From Pithys albifrons albifrons (taxonomy: Eukaryota > Chordata > Aves > Passeriformes > Thamnophilidae), in the NCBI RefSeq assembly GCF_047495875.1, contig NC_092459.1:42148490-42212489 (forward strand): DNA of 64,000 nt. Reading direction: 5' to 3'. Below the pieces are notes generated by a model. That model saw nothing but the letters and a program-made list of their open reading frames with translations. It was not told where the DNA came from and did no database searches. Made by a program: the position numbers and the translations under genes. Positions 13,210 through 25,426 of the stretch are shown here, piece by piece; position 1 is the first letter of the stretch, and the number at the start of each line of letters is the position of its first letter.

Positions 13210-14474
13210 CATGTATTTCATTGAGAAGTACAAGCAAATAAGAAATCACTGCTGTTTCTAGCAACACCATTCAAACAGGATGCAGCTGAACAGACAGTAC
13301 AGAGATTACAATGAGAACCTTTATTCCAAAAAGAGAGAGAGGAAAAAAAAATCAAACAGGAAGGAAAAGATAATATTATTTTTCTTTTTTAAAACCAAAG
13401 TATACCTCATAAACAGAGCTTCTCCTTCAGTCTCAAAACTGACTTTGCAAAACCTGTCTTGGTTTTGGACCTGTTATTTGTGTATAGTCGAATTTGTCAA
13501 CAGGGAGATCTGATAAGCACAAATTAATTTTAAACAGACAGAAAAAATGTGGATTTTTGAGAGTGCATTGCATAATTTCATGGCCTGAACTTAAATCAAT
13601 ATATTTGTTAACTAAGAGTTCCAGTTACAGAACAATTCTTCAGTTTCTCTATTTTTGTTTTTTCCCTTCAGTTACACTTATACAACCTGACTGAAAGTAA
13701 TGGAGTTGAACAAGTGAATCCAAAGGCAATACTTGACCTGCAAAAATCTTTATTTTTGGTGATCCATGAGTCAGATAGAAGACAAATAAGCTCCCAAATC
13801 CCAAGCCTAATTTAAGGACTGGCAGTCAGTAAAGCATTTGAATTGTAAACTGAATTAATTTGATTGAGAAATTATGAGGGGGAAAATAACTATTGAATGT
13901 GGCAATACTATTTTTGCAGATTTTTGAGAATAGCCTTGTGCTTTTAGAATTAATCATGTCCAGCTGCTTATTCCCTAATTGAAGACAAAATGCTCCATTT
14001 TTATATTGTCATTGGTTGCCATAGAAATGATAATCAGATCAAATAAACAGAAAATAAAAGGATTATGATTTCTAGTGAGGCATAAGTTGAGGAACCCTTG
14101 ACAAACAAAGAACTTTCTTTCTTCTAAATATCAGTCATAACAGATGTAAAGAACAGAAATGTTATATTTTTACATACACAATTATGAACTTAATAGCAAT
14201 TTTTTTTTTCATTTTAGAAAACACAGCTCCATTTAGTTGCAAAGAAAGAGAGATGGGGTAGCACATTGCTATTTAAGACCTTAACTGTGCAAAGCCAAAC
14301 TATAAAGTAGATCTTAAAAGCTAGCACATGGAGAGAAAAACAACATTCCCAGCCATACAAACCTGTCCCAAACAACAAAAAAACCCACAAGAAATTCAAA
14401 GATTTTATAAAATCCTTCATATCAACTTCAATAACTAAATACTCATTAATGTTTTTAAATTTGTTATCTTTAAA
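13210..14474. other. Unique AT-rich non-coding stretch
   Basis: No gene or repeat family recognised. Near 14008 there is an isolated 'ggttgccatagaaat' that resembles a half RFX (X-box) site, but nothing around it supports a regulatory element. Confidence 0.5.
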
Positions 14475-14610
14475 TAATAGTCTGAGTTGGAAGAGACCCA
14501 GAAGGATCATCAAGTCCAACTCTTAAGTTAATGGCCCATATGGGGATCAAACCCACAACCTTGATGTTCCTAGCACCATGCTCTAATCAACCAAGTTAAT
14601 CTCAGGATCA
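14475..14610 (-). mobile_element. TguSINE1-like SINE (tRNA-Ile head, CR1-X-like tail)
   Basis: Read on the minus strand, the element starts near 14609. A tRNA-Ile-derived head follows, with a D-arm/A-box-like 'ggttgattagagcatgg', an anticodon region 'gtgctaggaacat' and a B-box-like 'gtgggtttgatcccc'. It then passes into 'gttggacttgatgatcc' and 'gggtctcttccaactcag', the 3' end of CR1-X-type LINEs. The fusion of tRNA-Ile with a CR1-X tail is the published structure of TguSINE1, known from passerines, and is one of the best taxonomic clues in the window. It is diverged and has no clear target-site duplication. Confidence 0.8.
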
Positions 14611-16529
14611 GTTGCAACTCTAAGTGGCTAAGAAAGTTACATTTATATAGTTTATATGGATAAAACAGGGCTGAAAAATTGCTACATACCTAGTATATAA
14701 GTCAAATAGAAAATTGTCATGAAATACAACTGTGTAAAGTTATTTTTTCTTTTGAGAGAATCATGGATTTTCTAAAGGCTTTCTATATCTGTATGTAGAC
14801 CAGAAGAGTCATAAAAAATAGGAATAGTCTAGAGAGATGAACAGGAATCAGGTCCTTCACTCATTCCTTGTGAACTCTCCAAACTTGAGGGTGATATCCC
14901 ATCATCTGTGATTCTTCTATGTCAGGTGAGGTATGTTTTGCGTGGAAGAATGTGAAAGTTATTTCCACCCTAAAGTTTTAGCTAGCTTAATGGAGAGTAT
15001 ATTTTTATGGCTGAGGTTGGTTCCTCAAGTCTTCAAAATGATGTATGTACTCCCTTCTCAAATATCCAGCATAATAATGTTCATTGCTCACAGTTTTCTG
15101 TATGTTATACATTTTTTTCCATTACTTATTCTGTTCATTGTCCTGCAAATTCTTGCATCTTCTTTTCATTATCCTCCTTGAAATAATCTCCCTTCATTAC
15201 ACTGTATAATGGTTTCTTCCCTGACTTACCAACATTTTCTTTGTAGATTCCTAACATGACAATGACAAGCTTCTGCAAAGTATATTTGAGATACTTCCAT
15301 TTTTCACTCCTATTTTCACACTCTCATTAGAGGGTTATGCTGAAAGCTTAATCTCTGCTGTATTCATTTATTTATTTGCCAAACCTATCACTTATGGGTT
15401 TGTCATGTAGTATTCACATTTTCACTAGCAGTTCTCTAACTGAAATCAGAAAGTTAAACAGTAAAGAATGGATTCATTATAATGGAAGACAAAAAGCAAA
15501 AACAAAACCAAAACAACAAACGCCTCCAGCTGTCTCTGAGTAAATAACAAACTACATTGTCTTAAAAATGTCCAGTTATTGGCTGTCAGAAGTAGGACTG
15601 GTGAGTAGCTCCATAAATACACAAAACAGTAATTATATTGATGGATACAGGTATTACACAGTATAATAGCCAGGCAGTGTCCTAGAACAGCATATTAGAT
15701 GTGTAGGATATGTTCAGACAGCATTTAGTGGAGGAGCCTTCTTCTAGTGAGAAATTAAAATTGGTATGAATTAGACAAAGAACTTCACTCTTCGATTCTT
15801 TTTTTCTCTTTCTCTCTTTTTTTTTTTTTTTTTTTTGGCAAACATGAAGTATGTTTTCTAACGAAATGAAAACTGATGTCAGAAGGAAAGGTTCACCATT
15901 GGAATCCAAAAAAGTATTTCAGGAGAGTTAAAATTTCTCAGCTGTGACAGTCAGAACTAAGTTCTAGATTTGATTTCCTTTCCTGAAAGAAAAAAAATAG
16001 TCTATTTCATCCATGATTTCCAAAATCCACATGTTAAAAAAACCTGGGCTTTGCCAAATCTGCATTAGATTTAATGAATATTTCTTTTTTTCCACTACTA
16101 TAAAATTATTTGCAAGACTGTATTCATGCTTCATTGTCCAGCACACTAAGCAGAGAAGACCTGAGATGAGTCAGATTATTAAATTTGTACAGACACACTG
16201 TCTCTTGTGTACATAATTGTTGAAAATGAATAGGCAGAACAGATATTTTTATTTTCATTTTACAAAGGTTTGAGTACAGCCGGCTAATTCTTAAGGATTG
16301 TTAATCAAAAGGAATTAATGGCCCTCAAGAGAAGTCTGAGTTAAATAGATTCTTGTTATTTGCCTAAAATAGGTCCTCTTGTTTGCTGGTCTTTACATGT
16401 CTCAATCTATAACCTGGTTCAAACTCATATTGACCTTCTTCATGTTATGGTACATAGCTGTTACAACTAAAGAGATTAAAAGAAAGCAAAGATATGAAAG
16501 ATAGAAGATATGAAAGACCTGAAAAATAT
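14611..16529. other. Unique AT-rich non-coding stretch
   Basis: Nothing recognised apart from a pyrimidine tract listed separately and A-rich runs near 15490-15520. Confidence 0.55.
15796..15836. repeat. Polypyrimidine/poly-T tract
   Basis: About 40 bases of T with a few C, ending in 22 consecutive T. A low-complexity tract; it could also be the antisense poly-A tail of a degraded retroposed sequence, but no body is recognisable beside it. Confidence 0.85.
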
Positions 16530-16803
16530 AGGACAAGGGGTAAAGACTCTAAAATGGAAGAGAGTAGATTTACATTAGATATTGGGAAGACATTATTGTG
16601 AGGCTGTTGAGACACTGCTATAGGATGTCCAGGGAAGCTGTGGATGCCACATTCCTGGAAGTGTTCAAGGCCAGGCTGGATGGTGTCCTGGACAACCGAG
16701 TCTAGTGGAAGGTTTTCCTGCTCATCGCAGGTGCGTTTGAACTGGATGGTCATTAAGGTCCCTTCCAAGCCAAACTATACTATGCTTCTGTGATGCTATG
16801 AAA
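16530..16803 (+). mobile_element. CR1 LINE, 5'-truncated 3' end
   Basis: The sense-strand CR1 3' region runs from 'acaaggggtaaagactctaa' through 'ggatgtccagggaagctgtgg', 'aagtgttcaaggccaggctgg' and 'gtcccttccaagcc' to an end resembling the terminal '(attctatg)' repeat ('cttctgtgatgctatg'). The order and orientation match a 5'-truncated insertion. No coding sequence is retained. Confidence 0.9.
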
Positions 16804-19800
16804 AGGTTTCTAAAGAAACAAAATTAAAATCAGTTTTATTTCAGCACATTGGGGAGAGCTTACAGATGGAATTGCAGAAAATCAATCATTTAAATACTTA
16901 TGCCAATAGAACAGGTTTTTAGTCACCAAAAACCTTCTTACTTACAACAGGAAAATAATAAACAGGAAAAATATATTCTTCCCTGCTTGATATTCCAAGC
17001 TAGGGGTAGAGCAGTGAATAAACTTGGCCTTCACAAAACTTTAAGTAGATAAACACTTTTTACTTTAGTCTACTTTTATGAAAAATGGTCCTCATAAATC
17101 CTTATAGAATACTGACTCCTAAAAATTGCAGTGAAAATATTAAACACTTAATGTTAGATGATGTAAGATACAGGGATAATATGATAAAATATATCTCTGT
17201 CACCTTAAGAAAAACTTTGCTTATTACAATGATGCTCTATCTTGATTGATGCTCATCATTAAAATAAATAAATCCTGTGCTATTATTTGAAGTCCATTTA
17301 AGCAAGTCTTACCAGTTAAAGTTTTTTTTTTCCCATTTATGGTGGTTTGTTTTTAAATTTCTTTTCCCCCTTTCTTATTGTGACAGCACAAGCATTAGAC
17401 CTAATCTGCCTGGAAAGAACTTAGAAAAAGAACCCTCTCAGGCAAATTGTTGCACCCACTGAATTCAGCATCAAGCTGTCAAGAGCTTTGTGGAAGGCTG
17501 TGTAAGTATAGGAAAGAATTGGAAGAGGGAATTCAGTCTTTGGTGGCAGTGTTACCTTTCATATATGTTAAATGTATACATCCTTCCCAAGACAGGCATG
17601 GTTTGTCTTTTTGATTTACCAAAATTTATTTTTACCTATTGATCAAACTCATAGCTAGACCTTTGCATGGCACTTAAATGACATCCAGTTGAATGAATTT
17701 TTTTGGAGCTGTGTTGATTTAAATAAAACTCACAGATTAGGAAGATTCAAAGAGTGCAATTATTTTGTTATTTTATGTCAGAAAACTGACTGGTTTATTT
17801 GGTTTTGTGGTGGCATTTTATTTGTCAGTCTATTTGGTTTGGGCTTTTTTAACTATTTTGTTTGTCTGTAAAATTATCCTCTATCCAACAGTTATCCAGA
17901 ATCTCTATTGTAATACTCCTAGACAAACTCTGACATTTTGCAGAATAAATAAAATCAGTAGGAAAACAGAGATGACTTTGACACATAATTTAATATACAG
18001 CAATTTATCAGCTCTTAAATTCTTTCCATACTGTAAAAATTTCTGTTTAAAATCCCAAATATTCTACATTAAATCTGTAGGGATTCTATAAAGACTGTGA
18101 CTGTACATATAATCTATAAAATTTTCTACCTAAACTTTTAGATTTTAAACATGCACTTAAAAGAATGATTTTAACATACTGTAATTTGCCTTTCATTTCG
18201 AACTACAAATGAAACCTGTTGTAATGCTGTTCTGTATCTGAACATGACATTCACTGGGCCTCTATTGGTTTTGATGGGTTCCCATGGAAACCGGAGAGAA
18301 AGAAAGAGAAGGAGCACAGTTTTGTATGCTTAACCACCAAGAGTTACATCTTCTGCATTTCTGAGAAAGAAATCGGTGTCTGAATCTTAACTTTAGAAAG
18401 AGGCCATAGTATAACGTATATTTTTGACAAGATGTAAGGTAGTAATGATATATACTGGGTTTGCATTAAAAGCTTCTGTTTATATTAAGACCGTGAATGT
18501 CAGTGAAAATGGGAGTTCAAGCTGTCTGAAATTTTTGTCAACCCACCTACCCAGCACAAATGGGGCATGAGAGTGAAAAATGAACCTATGAAATTGTGCT
18601 GCACGCCAAGACATCAGAAAACTGCCAGTTCTGAAAAGAATCAAAACTTAATCTCCTTGAAATGCTCTCAGTTTACTGTGACTTTTTGCCTGGAACAATG
18701 TAGATTAAAATTAAAATAATCATGAAAAAGTTTGTATAAGGTCCAAATTTACAAGGCTATTCAACACAAAAGTGTGCATACAAAACTCACAACTGTAATG
18801 AACAAGAAGAATTTTGTCAATTCTAAGCATGGCTTGGAAATAAAAAATAAGGTGTTCTTTTAGTATTTCAGACTAACAAGTATTTAAAAATATACAAACC
18901 CCACACATAACTGGAAAATTTTTTCAAATGAAAAATTAGGAGAAGTTTGACATTATTACGTATTAACTGTTATTACTTGCTTTAGAGAAATGTGGTGATA
19001 ATTTACAAAGAACACTACTTGGGGATTATGAAGTTCTTAAATAGGTGAATCCTCTATCCACTATACTATACATGCAATAAGTTTACACAGTATATTTTAG
19101 ATAGATGCCCTGCCATTGTCTTGAACTGACTGTTACATATTTATTGAGAAAAAACTGGCTACTTTATATCACAACTCTATAAACTTGCTGAGATGTAGTG
19201 GAAACTTTTGGAGGAAAAAGATTATATCCATTCACTATAAACCTTCCAAACATATCTGCAAATACATTTTTTTCTTTCCCCTCTCTCCCTACAGATAAGT
19301 TGAAAATCAATTATTTTGTTGAAATAAAGAAAAGAAAACCAAATAAAGCAGCTTTGGCATTCACAGTTGTCCCATTTAAATTTAACATACTATCATGAGA
19401 TGAGAAATAACTACATGCTAACTGAAGATTCATATTTTCTCTCTTCTGCTGTAGGATTGAGCCTTTGCTAAAGATCCAGAGAAAATTGCAGTGTTGAGGT
19501 GCTGTATGGGGCAAGTTGCCTACAACCAGAAATATATATATGACTGTGATCTCTGGAGTGACAACAAGTGCCAGAAAAGGGCATTTAAATCCTGCATATG
19601 TGCAAATTCAACAGAGGAGCTGATTTTGTTTGACTTTGGGTTCCATGTTCTACTGGGCTGCAGTGGCACTGGAAATTCAGTCATTCCCAGAAAACACAGC
19701 ACAATGGCTTCTCCATTCTTCCTTGACTCATATGGAGGGAAACAGAGTGAATCTATAGTAGTAAATAATATAGAAAGGGTTTATATATATTTTTTTTTTC

Positions 19801-19922
19801 CTGATGGAAGTGATACACTTTCATAACCTTCATTATGTGATCTGAAAACAGAAGCATACCTCTGACATGAGAACCTTGTCCCTTCCTATATAAAACACAC
19901 ATGGGAAAGGAAAGTCTCTGTC
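16804..19922. other. Unique AT-rich non-coding stretch
   Basis: No gene or transposon recognised. The short frames at 17689-18091 are AT-driven and without domains. A slightly GC-richer, CpG-bearing segment around 18240-18320 has no recognisable identity. Confidence 0.55.
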
Positions 19923-19928
19923 TTAAAA

Positions 19929-20367
19929 TGTTGGGGCAGGTGCGTTGGAAGAGAGGTCTTTGTGCCCTTGCCAGCCCACCTCACACGGTACCCCAGGTTC
20001 GGGCTTCTAGTCGTACGTGCGTATTCTCATAGAGATCAGAGCTGTACGCTAAGGTTAAAAACAGGAATATATTCAACTTTATTCAGGGTTGAACAGGTTA
20101 TATAGGGTTTTGGGCTGAACATGAGCACAACAACAACTTTGGATAGGCTGAAGGTCTGATCACGCAGCGGTGGTCTGCCCTCATTGGCTGGGAACCAGCA
20201 GCCACGCACAAGCAGCTCTTCCCAGGTGCCAGCGTGGAGATATTTACCTTGGGTCTGAGGTTGTTTACCTAGCTCTCAGGCTGCCTCAAGTTCGCACTGA
20301 CTTTGCCAGACTGTCAGCTCCTGAAACGTGGGTTGTGCATGCAAGGGCTTACCAGATCTCTCTTACA
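19929..20367 (-). mobile_element. ERVK-like solo LTR with 6-bp target-site duplication (antisense)
   Basis: The 439-bp element runs from TG (19929) to CA (20367) and is flanked by a perfect 6-bp duplication TTAAAA (19923-19928 and 20368-20373), the length typical of ERVK (betaretrovirus-like) insertions. Read on the minus strand, a TATA box (complement of 20098-20105, CTATATAA) precedes a polyadenylation signal (complement of 20078-20083, AATAAA) by about 15 bp, the correct order for an LTR. It is CpG-rich for this window, suggesting a fairly young copy. No internal viral sequence remains. Confidence 0.85.
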
Positions 20368-20373
20368 TTAAAA

Positions 20374-22268
20374 AGTGAATGTTTAAAATTAAGTTTTTAT
20401 AAAATCCTTTTATCTTCATTGGTTTCCTATATTATCTATGATTCTTGCAGGATCTTTTCTGACATTTGAAACACTCAGTCTTGTTTTGGGACCGAAACCT
20501 CAGAAGAAATTATTTATTCCTTCAGAAAGCAAAGCATCCAGAAACAGGAACTGAAATTATCTGCAAAATTTCTAGGTCTTATTAGGTGCATGTATATGTG
20601 CTTATAATTTACACGTTTGACTGGACATTTGCAGTATCATTAAGTTTTATAGTTCTTAAGCCTTGAGTGAGGGAACTTCAACAAGTCAAAGGAGCTCTGA
20701 CTCCATTAAGATCATTGCAAGAGCTTTCCCTGTCTTTTACAGTCAAGACTGTTTTTATGTAAGTAGAAAAACACATCTTCAAAGTGTTTATCAGAGATAA
20801 CTTGTCAGTCAATTATGTGCAATGTTTAATTACTTTTCAATTACCATACTAGTAGGATAAATTTAAATATTCATGATGAAAGTGTGATATTTGCAATGAA
20901 ACAAAAAGGAAAGTAAATATTATTTACCTCAGTTATAATTCTGCAGAGGAAAGAATGATAGACTAGGAATGAACAAGTTCCAGTGCAACAGAAGATAAAC
21001 ATTGACTGCTTTGGCACATATTAAAGAGACAAGACCCTTGAAGTTATATTTACTAATAAAAGTAGTTTATGCATTCCCATTAGTTATGTGTATTATTTTT
21101 CAATGCTTTCACATAGGGAACATGCATCAGTAAGAAACATTTTAATTTAAAATGATGCAAAGTAGTCCCAATGCAAACATAGAAGCTGAAAAAAATTATT
21201 AAGCAGTAGAAAACTGTCCAAGTACTAAATTTTAAGATGAAAAAATATATTAAAAAATCATTATGCAGTGATGGCATTTGTGCAAGATAGAATCTAGAGC
21301 CCAATACCATTACTGTTATCTTCAGCTTTCACATAAAGATAAAAATCTTACGATTCTGAGTTATTCAGCTAAATTACTTAGATATTCAAACTTTTGGGGG
21401 GAGAACTTTTTCTCCCTCCATTTGTAAAGCAAACAACTTTTCCCAATTCATATGACTCACTCTAACATCACTGAGCTAATGTCAATTTCCATTACCAAGG
21501 AAGAGGACAGAAGCATTCAGTCACTTTTCAGATTGTAAAAGGACTATACTGCCTTCCCCATACTGATACGGAGATAATACTCTTCTGATTAGATGATATT
21601 GCTTGTAGAAATTTCTTCTAGTTTTAGTGTTCTGAAGCACGTAAATGAAATATTCCTAAGTAAAAATAATACTTTGAAGAAAAGAATCTTATCAATCCAT
21701 AAAATTCATGCTGGAAATAACTAGTATGTTACATCACGTATATTCTCCTTATAATATCTTGAAAAAGAGTTGAGGATTTTCAGTTTCAGTGTGAGAAAGT
21801 TTCACGCAAAGGTATCATCTTTCTTATGCCATTTGACTTTCTGTGAGATGGTCATAGAAGTTATTCCATCTTTTTAAAGATATTGTGGCAGCACATAGAC
21901 AAAGAAACACATCCTGTATCTTTGATAATGCAATAAAAGTCAGTATAAGATGCAATATGAATACTTCAAGTTGCAGATTTCTAAGAGTGCCAGTAATATG
22001 ACAGATCAGACACTTTGATCCTAAAAGAGGTCAAATTTACTACTTTCAAGTGCAATGTTTTAAAGAGACTGTAATGTGAAATGTAAACATTTAGAGACTG
22101 AAAAACTTCAGTATAATATTTAGCATATACTTGATTCATACAAAGTGTATTATCATTAATTGCATATGCAGTAAAGGATATAGGCAGTTAAATAAACAGG
22201 GAAAAAAGTAAAAAAAGCCTACTTCAAATATCTTTCATTATGATTACACAGGAATGATTTTATTAATA
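20374..22268. other. Unique AT-rich non-coding stretch
   Basis: No gene or transposon recognised. Confidence 0.55.
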
Positions 22269-22337
22269 GAGCAGTGGAGAAGAGACGAGAGGAAAGAAGA
22301 GGGGAAGGGGAGGGCAGGAGAGGAGAGGAGAGGAGCT
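22269..22337. repeat. Polypurine tract abutting a CR1
   Basis: Almost 70 bp of G and A on the + strand (repeats of the type 'ggagaggaga') lie directly at the 5' junction of the following CR1 fragment. Long homopurine runs can adopt triplex or other non-B structure, and such tracts are often polymorphic in length. Confidence 0.8.
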
Positions 22338-22674
22338 CGGGGGCCTTATAACTTTATATAAATATCTGAAAGGAGTGTGCAAAGAAGGCAGAATCAGTTT
22401 CTTTCCAGTAGTTCCCAGTAACAGGAAAAGTGGTAATGAAGTTCAACCCAAACATCAGGAAACATCTTTTTTCCTGGGAGGGTAGGTAAGCACTGGCACA
22501 CGTTGTCTCAGGATGTTGTGGAGTGTATGTCCTTGGAGATATATTCAAAAAACACATGAACATGTTTCTGGGCAACTGGCTTTAGATGGCCCTGCTTGAT
22601 CAAGACTGCAATTTGGGTTTGACCAGGTGACCTCCATAGGTCTTTTCCAACTTCAATCATTCTATGATTCTGTC
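22338..22674 (+). mobile_element. CR1 LINE, 5'-truncated 3' end
   Basis: The segment follows CR1 3' sequence in sense orientation: 'aaatatctgaaaggagtg', 'gttcaacccaaacatcagg', 'ccttggagatattc'-like, 'gacctccataggtc', 'ttccaacttcaatc', and the terminal 'attctatgattctgt' (about 22660-22674). It is moderately diverged, with intact 3' end and no coding capacity. Confidence 0.9.
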
Positions 22675-22999
22675 CCCTGTCAGTAAATGCTGGTTTCTGG
22701 ATTTCCCAGCCTAGTGAAACCCTGTTACTGGTGCAAGATAATTAGAGAGGATGGAATATGTGACATTCACTTTTGTGAAGGCAGAAAGAGAATGGCAGGC
22801 ATTTCTATTTTAAAAAGCCATCAAATGGTCCTCAGACTTTATTAAGTTTGAAGTATAGCAAAGCATAACAAAATACAGAATTTCCTTAATTATCTTCAAG
22901 GTACGCTTTTGTAAATGTCATAGATACCTTACCCTTGTAAAGTGTCTGGAAGCCTTTTATGGTTTAAAGACTACTGATAAGAAGAAATTACCTCAATTG
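22675..22999. other. Unique spacer between two CR1 fragments
   Basis: Nothing recognised. Confidence 0.5.
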
Positions 23000-23230
23000 T
23001 GCCATGGGAGGTTCAGATTGGATATTAGGAAAAAATTCTTCACTGAAAGGGTTGTCAAGCACTGACACAGGCTGCCCGGGGAAATGGTTGAGTCACCATC
23101 CCTGGAGCTATTTAAAGGCATATAGATGAGATACTTGGGGACGTGGTTTAGTGGTGCATTTGGAAGTATTAGGCTAATGATAGGACTCAGTGATCTCCAG
23201 GATCTTTCCAGTTCTGCAATATTGCTCTTG
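23000..23230 (+). mobile_element. CR1 LINE, 3' fragment
   Basis: Sense-strand CR1 3' region: 'ggttcagattggatattagg', 'aattcttcactgaaagggtt', 'gctgcccggggaaatggttg', 'tggagctatttaaaggcat', 'gatctttccagttctgc'. It lacks the terminal octamer repeat, so the 3' end is decayed. It lies about 330 bp after another CR1 in the same orientation but is an independent, partly overlapping piece of the consensus. Confidence 0.88.
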
Positions 23231-25035
23231 TCAGTTGGACTAGTGGAATTATTATAAAACACAAATAAAATAAAAGTTAACTAACTTTAAATAAAAAGAT
23301 TTTGACACAGAATTGAAAGGCAAAACCAGAAAAGAGAAATTCAACTACTGATTTCAATGTCATCAGGATTTTATGCATGCAGTTTAAAAGAAAAAAAAAT
23401 TCTACATTAAGTTTGGGAGTTGGAGAATAAAATCTCCTTCAAGAAGAAGAAGTTTTGGTTTGTTTTATTTTAATTAAGACTTCACTTTTACTTACCTCAT
23501 AAAAACAGGTATCTGCAAAATTATGACGTCCTTGGCAGGGGATAAAACCTGACTATTGCATATTATTTCAGAAGAGTATTAGAGTTATTTAAACTTGGAT
23601 TCTTGCTGTTATCTTTGAATGCATTTTCCTAATACAGATTGATTTTTCTAATATATATGTGAAGGAATAATTTCAAACATGAAACAAACATAGAAAATGC
23701 ATGCATTATCTCAGATTTTCTAATGACTTACAAAATACATTATGTGGCCTCAAAGTTGCATATTTTAAGCATAAAGTTTACATTCAAAACTTTATAAAAA
23801 TTGAATTCAGATCAGTATACTTTGTTTTAAGGTTGAGTGACAACACTTTTTTGTCCTTGTCAATTTTTCCTTTTTTCCTTTGTGAATTTTCAAAGGTTTC
23901 AGCTTAAGATTCTGCACAATACCCTGCTCTTTCTCACAGAGCCCATATGTTCCTTCTCAGTGATGAGACATATTTAGCAATTATTTGACAATTTCAGGTG
24001 AAATTTAGATTTATTACAGCCTTCGAACAATTTTAATAAATGGCCCAATATATGTAATTTAACACTTTATTTGGAAAAAAAACCCAAACAAACAAAAGAG
24101 CAATGCAGTGTTCAGCTAGGTGTGATTGGGTTATTTGACTTATGGAAAAATACAGAGCAAAGTTCCTTCAGTACTGGCAAAAGCCAAGAAACAACTAAAA
24201 TACGTTTGCAGTGGAGAAAGAAAAAAGATTGGTGGGGTTTCTTTTCTTTGCTTGGTTTTGTTTTCTTTTCAAATAGTGATTAGACTGGAAAATTAGCCAC
24301 TTTGGGATTTCTCAGCCAGTGGTAACAGATGGCTAAGTTAGTGATGAACCACTGAGGGGGCTGGAGAGTTGATTAGGGAGACTGACTGAAAGCATGTATC
24401 GTCAAGCTGGCAGAATGCCTAGTGAAAGCAGTGACCCATCACTTAGAGTAAGTCTTGAAATATTAAGTGTCCCTATATATTCAGAACTGAGAGGGAAGGG
24501 GTAAAAGGCAAGGGAGCTTGTACAGCTAATTTTTTTTTTCAGAAAGTTTTCAGACAGAAACAACTTCTCAGTTCTTGTTTGTGTTTCTTTTTGGTGTAGC
24601 TTCTTTTCCTATTCCTGTCATTTTAAAGTTGAGTATAATATGTAAAAAGGAGTGAGTTTTATTTCATTAGTCACAGCTTTTAGGAAAATAACCACCAAAT
24701 AACACCCACTCCTTTGAAAAAAACCTCCTTGCTTTTCTGTGATTATTTTATAAACTTACTTCAATCCTTTGAAACATAGAAGACTGGCATTATGGGCTTT
24801 TGTTATTAATTTTAGTAGAGCATTGAAAAAAAAAAATCTGTGCAAAACATCTTCCATTATCAGTTAAAGTTCTAGAAGAAGATAAAGGACATTAATATTC
24901 CACTGTAGACCAAATGCAGTCTTACACCACAGGACTTCTAAATATGAACTATATTGTTCTTTCTCTTTCACCGTTGCACATATTTACTGTTTTCTACAGC
25001 CATTAATTTCCCTTCCCACAAAAAATGAATTCATA
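23231..25035. other. Unique AT-rich non-coding stretch
   Basis: No gene or transposon recognised. The 70-residue frame near 24071 is lysine-rich because of AT composition. Confidence 0.55.
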
Positions 25036-25047
25036 GGAAGGTGTTAT

Positions 25048-25414
25048 GTATGCATGTATGGTCAGACTTCACAAACGAAGATTTGGGAAGGGCTCTCCCC
25101 ACGTAGGTGTGCCCTTCCAGCCTGTGCAGTGGATTTTTTAGGTGAGGCACAGCGTGCACAGAACTGGCCCCACCATTTAAGTCCTAAGGTCCATCTGCCA
25201 CTGCCGAGCGAGCTTGGACAGTGACAGTGAAGTCCTCGGGACTGTCAGAGCACCCGGTACTAACCGGGGCTGACCCTGCTGATCATCCGAGATCTGACCG
25301 GATGGGATGGCAGGGAGGCATTTAACTGTCAGGGGGTGGTCCCTACTGAGACTTGAATTAACGACCTTGGAATTCAGAGTCTGGAGTGCTCTCCATCACA
25401 CCACGGGACTGCCT
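25048..25414 (-). mobile_element. Composite tRNA-Gln/5S rRNA SINE, copy A (antisense)
   Basis: On the minus strand the modules run in order. First comes a tRNA-Gln-like head (complement of about 25337-25411) with A-box-like 'tggtgtgatggagagcac', CTG anticodon context 'gactctgaat' and B-box-like 'aattcaagtctc'. Next is a 5S-rRNA-derived segment ('gatctcggatgatcagcagg', 'gttagtaccgggtgct'). A ~190-bp body follows ('caagctcgctcggc', 'ggtggggccagttctg'), then a hairpin CTTC..GAAG and a tail rich in ACAT. Flanking duplications GGAAGGTG(T/G)TAT (25036-25047 and 25415-25426, one mismatch) show retroposition. The 5S box C is deleted, as in copies C and D. Confidence 0.88.
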
Positions 25415-25426
25415 GGAAGGTGGTAT

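Noticed and set aside
12858..13270. Overlapping frames of 74-112 residues on both strands as genes
   Set aside because: They arise from high GC content and few stop codons; no conserved motif, and several frames are open at once.
14000..14025. RFX/X-box-like site 'ggttgccatagaaat'
   Set aside because: A single half-site without a promoter or a conserved partner is expected by chance in 64 kb.
14530..14605. A tRNA-Ile gene on the minus strand
   Set aside because: The anticodon arm is mutated and the segment is fused to a CR1-X tail, so it is a SINE head.
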